Shown here one piece after another: positions 1-7,376 of a stretch of 64,000 nt of DNA. Made by a program: the position numbers and the translations under genes. The stretch covers positions 930,001 to 994,000 of the forward strand of contig NW_026515539.1 of the NCBI RefSeq assembly GCF_014898815.1. The letters run 5' to 3'. Within the stretch, counting starts at the first letter, position 1. Each line of letters starts with the position of its first letter. The notes beneath the pieces were generated by a model. The model was given only the letters and a program-made list of their open reading frames with translations, had not been told where the DNA came from and made no database searches. The stretch comes from Panonychus citri (taxonomy: Eukaryota; Arthropoda; Arachnida; Trombidiformes; Tetranychidae).

Positions 1-1251
1 AGAAAGAAAAGAGAAATCTTTACAATTTTAGCTATTAGTGCTGCTCTTTTTGCTGGAATCGGTGCTCTTGGTTTATCCATTCACAATACAATACAGGATG
101 GTAACCATAACGAAATTATGTCCAAATTAACTACAAACCAGAACAAGGCTCAAGAAGCGATAAATAAATTGGAAGAACGTGTTAATTCATTAATCGATAA
201 AGTTGATAATCAAACTGTTCGTTTAAATACATTTGAAAGGACCTCTCTTCTCGTTTCTCTTACAACCGCAGATTTAGCCGCCCAGTATAGTATAAATCAA
301 GTCCAATTAATCGATGTTTTCGAAAATTGGAAAGATAAAACAATTAGTGCCCAATTATTTAGTCTTTTCAATCTCACTCAACATGATATTCAACTCTATC
401 CAAGACGCTTAATGACTCCAATTAAATGCATCCTCAACCCATATGAAAATTACATTGACCTACTAATCCATGGTCATAAATTAAATCCTGATTATCTTAT
501 CATGGAAGCAGATCCATTCATCCTCAAAAAATCAACTAATGATTGTCTATTTTATAAAGGCCCAAAAACAGTGTTGTATAACTTGAAGTCAAATCACATT
601 TGCGATACATATAGTTATGCTTATTCTGGCCCATTACAATTACGACACGATTTTGAATGTAAACAAAAAATGGTTCCGGAAAAAGATACAAATTTTTGGA
701 AAACTTCACAATGCCCAAATCTCAATAATGGAGAAAGTTTACTTCAAGTGAAGATCTCAGAAGAAAAGAGATTTGTTTATTGTTTTGGACATGATATCAA
801 ACTAAATAATATCTCTCATAAATGTCCTGCATGGGTTTTCAGTCATTCACTTAATTTACCTCTACAAATCGATAATCATTCATTCCCTTACTTCACCCTA
901 AAATATGTTAAATCAAACATCATTGACCCAAAACATTATGATTGGATTGATCAACAAGTTTTTGCTGGAATTGACCATTCAGAATTATTGCCTAAACTTG
1001 AAATAACTAAATTTAACCCACTTCAAGAAGATAGCCATTCTAAGTGGATGATTTTATCATCAATCTTAATCTCATTTATCTTAATCTATTTCTCAATTTG
1101 TCTTTTTAAGAAAATTCAACTTCGTTTTCTCTACACTCGACCTGGATTAATTCAGCCAGATCTAATAAACGAGGAAATCGAAATGGAAGAAAAAGATTCT
1201 GAATTCCCTAAAACTAATGAAAATATAAAAGGAATATTAATCCCAAATTAA
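1..1251 (+). CDS. Envelope-like class I fusion glycoprotein, 5'-truncated by window edge (endogenous viral element)
   Basis: The frame is open from base 1; the first ATG at 118 is probably internal. The first visible residues are a basic furin-type site (RKKR), followed at once by a hydrophobic Ala/Gly/Ile-rich stretch resembling a fusion peptide. Next come a heptad-like helical region (about residues 1-40 from the internal Met), a Cys-containing ectodomain (Cys at about 104, 143, 162, 181, 199, 222 and 236), one transmembrane segment (about 309-330) and a charged tail of about 47 residues. This is the layout of the membrane-anchored fusion subunit of a retroviral-type or other class I envelope protein, made as a precursor and cleaved in the secretory pathway. 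The receptor-binding part would lie left of the window. No frameshift or stop is seen in the visible part. The viral family is not recognised. The class assignment is inference from layout; presence of a fusion-type membrane protein is fairly sure. Confidence 0.78.
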   Translation, partial: RKKREIFTILAISAALFAGIGALGLSIHNTIQDGNHNEIMSKLTTNQNKAQEAINKLEERVNSLIDKVDNQTVRLNTFERTSLLVSLTTADLAAQYSINQVQLIDVFENWKDKTISAQLFSLFNLTQHDIQLYPRRLMTPIKCILNPYENYIDLLIHGHKLNPDYLIMEADPFILKKSTNDCLFYKGPKTVLYNLKSNHICDTYSYAYSGPLQLRHDFECKQKMVPEKDTNFWKTSQCPNLNNGESLLQVKISEEKRFVYCFGHDIKLNNISHKCPAWVFSHSLNLPLQIDNHSFPYFTLKYVKSNIIDPKHYDWIDQQVFAGIDHSELLPKLEITKFNPLQEDSHSKWMILSSILISFILIYFSICLFKKIQLRFLYTRPGLIQPDLINEEIEMEEKDSEFPKTNENIKGILIPN

Positions 1252-1433
1252 CATTTTAACCAAAATTTATTAATCATTATTAACTAACTAAATTCATAAC
1301 TAATTTACCTTCATTCTCATCTACACTTTTATCATCCTCATCATCATCACCATCATCATCTTCAGTTGATATATCATTTTAATTATATTTTAATCACAAT
1401 TTTTTTTTTTTTTCTCTCTCTTTTATCGTTTAG
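1252..1433 (+). promoter_or_regulatory. Short spacer ending in a strong splice-acceptor context
   Basis: The 182 bases between the two element ORFs contain a TCATCATC run near 1330-1365. They end in a long pyrimidine tract (about 1401-1431) and a TAG at 1431-1433, four bases before the ATG of the next ORF. This is a textbook 3' splice site and suggests the downstream ORF is translated from a spliced subgenomic mRNA, as retroviruses do for env and accessory genes. The donor is not visible and presumably lies upstream. Confidence 0.55.
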
Positions 1434-1436
1434 AAA

Positions 1437-3038
1437 ATGAATCCTAAAAAACGATTAACTTTCACAGAATATAAATTACGCAAAACGATTCCTCAAAATC
1501 TCACTACGATTATTGAGAGAATAGATCTCGATTCAGAATCAATTATCGAATATGAAACACCGAAGAATTCTAGATTTCAACTTAATTCTACAAACACCAG
1601 CTTCAATGTAATTCCATCGACATCTACAATGTCCACTGTTACTTCAAATCTGGATAAAACCATCAAAGAAAGAGAGGATCTTCGACGGGAACGTTGGAAT
1701 TTCATTCCAAATGCTTCTAATCAACCTGATTTACGAAAAGATGAAATATCAATATTCAATTTTTCAAAAACAATCAAAGTTCATTTAGATAAGAGATTTT
1801 GGATGTCGATTTTTAATGAACATGGAGTCATGAGAATGGGACAAAGACAAAAATTTAATCTACGTTCTTCACGATTTGAAATCTATCTTGGGAGAGAGTC
1901 TTTATTTACTATAATAATCATCCTTTCAAATGATCCTGAAGAACATAATAGAGGATGTGAACTTTTAAAATCTATGGCTATTAAATCTGGGTATTATCAA
2001 GAACTACCATGTGACTATTGTTCAATCTGCTATTCCATCCAACATAGTACAAGAAATTGTACATCATGTTCCTTTTGTCATCAACCTTCGCACTTGGCTA
2101 TAAATTGTGTAAAATATCAACAAAGTAAACGACCTGGAAGTAAATTCGTAAATCCGGAATTAGTTATAAATAACATGGTAACCAGTGATAACCCGAAATT
2201 TAAAAACAAAGCAACTCCAGTGGTTAAGAGGCACATCAAAAAAGATTTGAATTTAGGTGTTGCTTTCAGAAATCCAGGACAAGTCATGATGGCAGGTATT
2301 TTAAGTCCCGATAAAGTTATTCTCAAACCAATTGGTGATCCTCCATTACAAACTGTTGCACTTGATTGCGAAGGTTGTTCCAGATACAATGGATCGGAAG
2401 AGAAAAATACAGTTAGTCGACTATGTTTGGTTGGTTACATCGATGCGACGTTAAGAGTTAATAATCTCTATTATACTTGTGTCAAACAACATAATATGAG
2501 CCGATATAATCTGAGTTATGGTGGTGTAGCTCCTCCCGAGTTATTAAAAGGTGAAGAACTTGGAGCAGTACAAAATAAATTACTACGAATCCTCACTGGT
2601 AAACGATTAATTCTTCACCATGGTGATACTGATCTCACTCTCTGTGGCCTTAATCAAAAAGATTTAGAAGAAAATTATAAATGTAAAATAGTTTTCTTAA
2701 GTGACCTTTTCCGAGATTCAAAAGGACAACATTTTGCTCTGGCTAAACTCTATCATTTCCTTGCTCCAAATGCACAAGATATTCAACAACCAGGAGCAAT
2801 GCCAGGAGGTAACCATAATCCAGAAAAGGATGCAAGGGCAACATTAAAATGTTATCTAAAATGGCTAAATCATCCTCATCGAGACCTACTAACATCTAAA
2901 GGTGACCTGATTCGTGAATTGATCAATGAAAGAAAATCCATAAATGATTTCGATAAAATTCTAAAAACAACAACTTGGAATGGTGAATGGGAATGGGAAC
3001 AAAAATTACCTTGGGACGGCAAATGGAACTGGGAATAA
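1437..3038 (+). CDS. CCHC zinc-knuckle protein with DEDDh 3'-5' exonuclease domain (element accessory ORF)
   Basis: 533 aa, uninterrupted. Residues 1-100 are polar and low-complexity. Residues about 100-190 are a basic/hydrophobic region of unknown fold. Two perfect CX2CX4HX4C knuckles follow: C195-C198-H203-C208 and C211-C214-H219-C224, separated by two residues. Residues about 305-475 match the ISG20/REX4-type DEDDh exonuclease pattern: Exo I D310 and E312, Exo II D399, Exo III H460 and D465 with the HX4D spacing. All five catalytic positions are present. The tail is Trp-rich with WxGxWxW twice (514-520, 526-532). Known DEDDh enzymes trim RNA or DNA 3' ends using two metal ions; retroviral-type knuckles bind nucleic acid. 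The protein probably binds and degrades or processes RNA or DNA for the element. Its position right after the env-like gene, with an acceptor before its ATG, argues that it belongs to the element. Alternatively it is a captured host exonuclease gene or a viral nucleoprotein with exonuclease activity. Confidence 0.83.
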   Translation: MNPKKRLTFTEYKLRKTIPQNLTTIIERIDLDSESIIEYETPKNSRFQLNSTNTSFNVIPSTSTMSTVTSNLDKTIKEREDLRRERWNFIPNASNQPDLRKDEISIFNFSKTIKVHLDKRFWMSIFNEHGVMRMGQRQKFNLRSSRFEIYLGRESLFTIIIILSNDPEEHNRGCELLKSMAIKSGYYQELPCDYCSICYSIQHSTRNCTSCSFCHQPSHLAINCVKYQQSKRPGSKFVNPELVINNMVTSDNPKFKNKATPVVKRHIKKDLNLGVAFRNPGQVMMAGILSPDKVILKPIGDPPLQTVALDCEGCSRYNGSEEKNTVSRLCLVGYIDATLRVNNLYYTCVKQHNMSRYNLSYGGVAPPELLKGEELGAVQNKLLRILTGKRLILHHGDTDLTLCGLNQKDLEENYKCKIVFLSDLFRDSKGQHFALAKLYHFLAPNAQDIQQPGAMPGGNHNPEKDARATLKCYLKWLNHPHRDLLTSKGDLIRELINERKSINDFDKILKTTTWNGEWEWEQKLPWDGKWNWE

Positions 3039-3124
3039 TCTAACGAATTGTCAAAAGAAACAAATATGCTAATAAAGACTGAGGACAGTCTTTTTCCCCC
3101 AGACCGGCCAATTGTGATGATGAT

Positions 3125-3367
3125 ATTTTTTTTCTCTCTCTCTCTTTCTCTGTCTTCATTTTCCTCTCTTTCTTTTCCAAATTCCTTTCTCTCTTTCGCA
3201 TCTCTCTCATTTCCTTTTCCTCCCTTTCCACACCTTTTTCCTTTCTTCTTCTTTTCTCTCTCTTTCTCTAAATTCCTTTTCTCCTTTCGTTTTTCCTTTC
3301 TACCTTCTCTTTCTTTTTTCTCTGTCTTTTTTCCTTTCTCTTTCTTTCTCGCTCTTTCTTCAATCAT
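3125..3367 (+). repeat. Polypyrimidine block (C/T-rich on plus strand)
   Basis: About 240 bases almost wholly C and T on the plus strand, with mixed CTCT, TTCC and TTTC words and not one simple unit. It directly follows the exonuclease ORF. The Lys/Glu-rich and Ser/Phe-rich open frames across it are composition artefacts. Confidence 0.9.
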
Positions 3368-3570
3368 TTTACCTGAAGGTTGGGAACCGATAACAACAAA
3401 ATTACCATTTTTGTTTAGTGCTTTCTTTTTTGTTGTTACTTATTTAATTAATTTATTTAATTGGTTAATGAATTTCTTCAAATTGATTTGAACAATTTAA
3501 AGGTAAAATGATTGATTCATTTTTTCTCTTTTCTTTTTTTTTCCTCCTCCTCCAATTGTCTCCGTTCTTA

Positions 3571-3607
3571 CCACAACTGGTGCCAGCTGTGGTGGACATT
3601 CTTGTCC
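3571..3607. repeat. Pair of adjacent hairpins in GC-richer island
   Basis: 3571-3592 is an imperfect 22-bp palindrome (CCACA..CTGG / CCAG..TGTGG, one mismatched pair, two-base centre). 3594-3607 is a perfect GGACA/TGTCC stem with a TTCT loop. Both could fold in RNA near the 3' end of the element. Function is unknown. Confidence 0.6.
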
Positions 3608-3629
3608 CCTTCCATTTAATATTATTCTA

Positions 3630-3666
3630 AATAGGTTAACACCAGGTAGCCTGATGTTAACCTATT
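3630..3666. repeat. Strong stem-loop just before poly(A) signals
   Basis: Perfect arms TAGGTTAACA (3632-3641) and TGTTAACCTA (3655-3664) extend by two A:T pairs outside. After one C/A mismatch there is an inner stem CAGG (3643-3646) / CCTG (3650-3653) closing a TAG loop. AATAAA follows 7 bases later. The loop recurs at 4110-4122. Confidence 0.75.
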
Positions 3667-3672
3667 GTTATT

Positions 3673-3689
3673 AATAAAATATCAATAAA
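3673..3689 (+). terminator. Paired AATAAA poly(A) signals
   Basis: AATAAA at 3673-3678 and 3684-3689, directly after the stem-loop. They are probably the polyadenylation signal of the element transcript, about 640 bases after the exonuclease stop codon. Confidence 0.5.
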
Positions 3690-4006
3690 TATAATATTAA
3701 ATTAGTTCGAAGTAGTTCCATTAGTAATTTCAATTACTAAACCTCAGCCGTCATAACCTTAGCCATTAAACCTCAGTCGTTATAAACTTAGCCATCAAAC
3801 CTCAGCCACAAGAATATTAGCCGCCGACTCTTAATCGCCGAATCTTAACAGACTAATCTTAATCAATTGAATCTCAGCCATTGAATCTCAGCCATCGAGT
3901 CTTAACTACAAGAATCCCAGTCATTTAATAGCCAGAAATCATATTAATTCAATTATAATTATTGTTAATAACCTTCAACCGTTAAACTTGATTGAAATTC
4001 ATCATC

Positions 4007-4090
4007 ATCACCAGAATCTCATCACCAGAATCTCATCACCAGAATCTCATCACCAGAATCTCATCACCAGAATTTCATTACTAGAATCTT
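4007..4090. repeat. 14-bp tandem repeat, six units
   Basis: The unit ATCACCAGAATCTC occurs four times exactly (4007-4062), then two diverged copies follow (4063-4076, 4077-4090). The preceding field (about 3740-3935) contains looser CTCAGCCATT-like words of similar spacing. Confidence 0.95.
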
Positions 4091-4104
4091 TATCACCTCA
4101 TCGA

Positions 4105-4127
4105 ACTAACCAGGTAGCCTGATTAGT
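4105..4127. repeat. Second stem-loop with the same loop core
   Basis: ACTAA (4105-4109) pairs with TTAGT (4123-4127) around the same 13-base core CCAGGTAGCCTGA seen at 3642-3654. The core is identical and the outer stem is different but still complementary. Confidence 0.7.
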
Positions 4128-4547
4128 CATCTTTATTTATCTTTATATTATATTTTATGTAAAAGGTTACTTAATTAATAAGGTTACAATTCTCAGGTTA
4201 GAAAATCAATTATGAATATACAGTAATTAATTTAATAGTTAATCAGAAAATTAATTTAGGAAACAACAACAATTAAAGTTAGACCATTAATTATCGGAAA
4301 TCGTTAATAGTTAACTCAGTAAAATTACAGGAAATCAAATCAATTAACCAATTTAATAGTAATCAGTTAGTTAAGATTCACAGGGTAATTAAATAAATCA
4401 ATTAGTATAAAGTTCCCATGAGAATCAATTTCATCGATTAGATCAAGAAAATTCGACATCAGTATAAAATCAAAAGTAAATCAATTAGAATCCTCAGAGT
4501 TAAATTTTCATTTGACTACTCAAGTTCACCTTATTAATTAATTAATC

Positions 4548-4664
4548 TTCTTTTCTTTTAATTTGTGTTCAATTGATTTTCATTAATTCTTTTCTTTTAA
4601 TTTGTGTTCAATTGATTTTCATCAATTCTTTTCTTTCTAATTTGTGTTCATTGATTTTCATCAA
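4548..4664. repeat. 39-bp tandem repeat, three units
   Basis: Three consecutive copies (4548-4586, 4587-4625, 4626-4664) of a unit starting TTCTTTTCTTTTAATTTGTG. The first two differ by one base near the end; the third has small changes. Confidence 0.93.
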
Positions 4665-4754
4665 TTTCTTTCTATTAATCCGTATTCTTATATTTTCTTC
4701 TTCTTTATTATATCTTAATCTCTTTATTGTTCACCCTCAATTATAAATCAATTA

Positions 4755-5213
4755 TTAACTTGTGTACCCTTCTAAACATTTTATAAAATTATTACCATTA
4801 AACTTTAATTTGCCATATTTAAAACCGTCACAAAAACAAACGTGACATATAAATTGAACTGCTCTATCTTTTAATTTGACGATTCGTAGATTTCTGGTCA
4901 AATCGTCCATTGAACTACGAGAAGACTCAATTCTCTTAATTCCAGCACCAACAAGAGTCCACATTGGCTGATAATAATGGAACTGGAAACGAGAAATAAA
5001 CGAAAAGATTAATTTACCAGGTAAACCCACAAAAATCTGCAACAATTAACTAACCGACGAAGGTTCAATTAAGGCGATGTTTAATTTCTTATGGTAACGG
5101 CCCATTTTCCAGGCTAAATTCATACCAGCAGTTCCTCCACCAACAATTGCGATGTCAAATGTTGCCGGTAAACGACTTGAAACATTAGACAAATATCTTA
5201 CACTTGAGAACAT
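4755..5213 (-). pseudogene. SQOR: Sulfide:quinone oxidoreductase, mitochondrial; 3'-truncated fragment
   Basis: Exon 1 is 5213-5055 (53 codons, ATG at 5213) and exon 2 runs 4982-4755, joined over a 72-nt intron (5054-4983, GTTAGT..CCAG, phase 0). The N-terminus is Arg/Ser-rich and fits a mitochondrial presequence. Then comes the FAD-binding GGGTAG motif (residues about 25-30), and across the splice EPSSFHYYQPMWTLVGAG, which closely matches the conserved SQOR segment. In known animals SQOR oxidises sulfide at the inner mitochondrial membrane and passes electrons to ubiquinone. Recognisable similarity ends near residue 97 (DRAVQF). The frame then runs 31 unrelated residues to a stop, giving 128 aa against about 450 usual. 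The missing part should lie below 4755, where the retrovirus-like element sits. It is most likely a gene broken by insertion. A longer gene with an unseen donor and distant exons beyond the element is possible. Confidence 0.8.
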
Positions 5214-6146
5214 GATTAATAAGATGACAATAACGTAACAATAATCCAAAGTAAAATCCAATCAATTTCTCAAAATGAAATCATTTGAAATCATTAATCT
5301 CAACTTAAAATTGAAAAACAATCAATTTGTAAACAGAAAACAGCTGAACTACAAGCGCCATCTTTTGATAGAAAAGCAAAAATTTTAATGATTAATTTTC
5401 TTCATTTTATGAAATCTCATCGTCTAATTATCTAAATTGAAACACTTGACTTTACTCAACCAACTTTGACTATTTGATTATTTGACTTTTCACGTTTTGA
5501 ACATCGAGTAACAATTAACATATGCTAATCATTTTTAATTGCATATAATAAAACCCTTTGTGAGTTTTTTCACTTGTTTGAAAATTTTTCAAATTCAGTT
5601 AATTATTCTAATTATCAAATCCAAGAGGAAAAACATTCACTATTAATAAAATTAAGGTCAATTATCATAAATTGTAAACAAAGTTACAAATAATATTGAC
5701 CAATCAATTAACCTATGAAACCACGGAAGCAATTGAATAAACGCCAATTATCTTGAATATAATTCGCAAATCAATTTAATGATCCTCATCATGAGGTCCA
5801 ATCGTAAATACCGGAAGACAATCAGTGGATCATTAACCTTAGTGAAGATAAACATTGATATTTATGAGCATTTTGGCAAATATGATAATCTTTGTTTGAT
5901 ATTAGTTTTAATCTAATAAACATGATACAAAGATTTTTGTTCTTATCAATCGATAATCCAATTGTTAAATAACAAAGAAAAGTATAAAAACTTTTTCTTC
6001 TTATATTTTCGACTACCGATTGATCATTTCACTTTCTTGCCATCAATAGTAAAGTAACATTCTTATTTTTTGACACATTTGTCCAACTATTTTCTTTGTG
6101 AGTTTTGAATTTCGCTTAATTGTTGAAAAAGACAAAAACATCTAAC
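5214..6146. promoter_or_regulatory. Divergent intergenic region between SQOR fragment and acidic-protein gene
   Basis: 933 bases with no ORF of note. It holds a CTCF-like GCGCCATCTTTTGA (5355-5368) and a TATA box near the right end. The rest is AT-rich with no recognised repeat. Confidence 0.6.
5983..5990 (+). promoter_or_regulatory. TATA box of the acidic-protein gene
   Basis: TATAAAAA lies 157 bases before the ATG at 6147. That places a start site near 6015 and leaves a 5' UTR of about 130 bases. Confidence 0.5.
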
Positions 6147-7250
6147 ATGGAAGACGATAATTGTTCAATTGCTTCGTATGTTGATAGTGACGAGGATACA
6201 AATGTTTCGCAAGTTCAACGTCCAGAATACTTTTATCAAATTTTCGCGATCCGAAGTAAATCTAATGTTGATGTTGATGTGAAAGCGATCAATGGACTCG
6301 CTGAGATGTACCATCTTAAAAGCCACTATGATGTTAACAAATTTATCAATTGGGATTATGATCAAGGTGAAATTGATCATCTCGGTGTTTCTGTTGACCC
6401 TAATGGTGCAAAAGCAATTTGGGATAACATCAATAAGCTTCAAGAAACTATTATCACAAGTGAAAGTGCGCGTGACGGTGCTTCGAGTTCAACAAGTTCT
6501 TTTGTCGTGTTAGACCTTGAAAAAGAAGGTCATTTCATAAGCGATCGTCAACAATTATCTTTGGTTAGTGATCAACAATCATCAACTTCGACTATGAATT
6601 TTAACAATTTCTCAACTCATGAAATGGAAGACGGAAAGAAGCAAGAAGACGAGGAGCAAATCTATCAAGGTAATGACTAAACTTCACACAAATTGAATCA
6701 GAAACTAATTTTGTATTGTTTATATTCATTAACATAATTCATTGATGATAAATTAGACCAAGAAGAAGAGTATTTCTATGAAAACTATGATCTTGATAGA
6801 AGTTCATCCAGTGATTCAATCAAAGATGAACGAGAATACGAGTTGAGAGAGCTACTTGAAGAAGAAGCCCTCAATCGTCATGAAACTTCAACTAGCGAAG
6901 AGTCAGGCCAAGAAGACGATTCGGAAAATGAAACGAGTTTGGAACAACCGAGGGAGCGAGAGGGCAGCCGGGAAAAAAGGATTGAAGAGATTGGGCCGAA
7001 CCAAGAAGAGGATATCGATTACAAAAGATACAAGGCCTATTTAGAGTTGATAAATGGAGGAAGGCCCATGATGAGCCCGTTTCGACCAAGGGCAAGGCCA
7101 AGATTTGAACCAAGGCAAGTGAAACCATTTGAATTCGAGGAGTTTAAACAAATCTTGGGACAAACCGAAACTCGAATCGTTTATGAAAGATGGCATAGAT
7201 CCAAACCGGAAGCGATCGAAGAAGTAAATCACAAAAACTCTTGGCCATAA
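6147..7250 (+). CDS. Two-exon acidic protein of unknown function
   Basis: Exon 1 is 6147-6669 and exon 2 is 6757-7250, joined over an 87-nt intron (GTAATG..TTAG, phase 1), giving 338 aa. I chose the ATG at 6147; the frame upstream has only TTG codons. Residues about 28-110 look folded, with aromatic and hydrophobic spacing (YFYQIFAIRSK, then a Trp/Tyr-containing stretch). Residues about 120-260 are Ser/Glu/Asp-rich and likely disordered. The C-terminal 80 residues turn Arg/Pro-rich (RPRARPRFEPRQ) and end in a short structured-looking segment rich in Glu/Trp/Arg. No signal peptide or membrane segment. I do not recognise a family. Joint support comes from the splice junction, TATA box and AATAAA at 7333. 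It is tail-to-tail with Nup160. It could be a lineage-specific nuclear protein, but that is a guess. Confidence 0.62.
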
Positions 7251-7303
7251 TCTAAAAAACTACTTTGAGAACAATTATATGTGAGGGAAAAGCTGGGAAA
7301 GAA

Positions 7304-7309
7304 TTTATT
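7304..7309 (-). terminator. Poly(A) signal of Nup160
   Basis: AATAAA on the minus strand, 68 bases past the Nup160 stop codon. It lies upstream of the opposing gene's own signal, so the two 3' UTRs should overlap. Confidence 0.65.
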
Positions 7310-7332
7310 TTTCAGTTTTTCATAATTATAAG

Positions 7333-7338
7333 AATAAA
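7333..7338 (+). terminator. Poly(A) signal of the acidic-protein gene
   Basis: AATAAA on the plus strand, 83 bases past the stop at 7250 and only 39 bases from the convergent Nup160 stop codon (7377-7379). Confidence 0.65.
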
Positions 7339-7376
7339 CTTGATTTAACAAGAAAAAAAATGATTGTTGAAAATCC

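Larger units (their letters stand above)
3039..4740 (+). other. Non-coding 3' tail of the element (candidate 3' UTR/LTR)
   Basis: No convincing gene. In order: a polypyrimidine block (3125-3367), two GC-richer hairpins (3571-3607), a long hairpin (3630-3666), two AATAAA signals (3673-3678, 3684-3689), a degenerate CTCAGCCATT-like repeat field (about 3740-3935), a 14-bp tandem array, a second hairpin with the same loop (4105-4127) and three 39-bp repeats. This would fit a 3' UTR plus long terminal repeat. No 5' LTR is visible, no purine-rich tract marks the LTR start, and the boundaries cannot be fixed from one copy. Confidence 0.5.

Noticed and set aside
2876..3491. Lys/Glu-rich and Ser/Phe/Leu-rich open frames on both strands
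   Set aside because: They translate the polypyrimidine block after the exonuclease ORF; composition is extreme and there is no family similarity.
3571..3607. Primer-binding site because of GGTGCCAG
   Set aside because: A PBS would follow the 5' LTR, while this lies downstream of env; the words are explained by the palindrome.
4755..4850. EGYTS at the end of the SQOR fragment resembles a conserved GYTS motif near the SQOR C-terminus
   Set aside because: Only four residues, with no similarity on either side and a stop right after; likely chance, though an internal deletion cannot be excluded.
6165..7232. Several 62-92 aa frames overlapping the acidic-protein gene
   Set aside because: Shadow frames on the opposite strand or in other phases of a better supported spliced gene.
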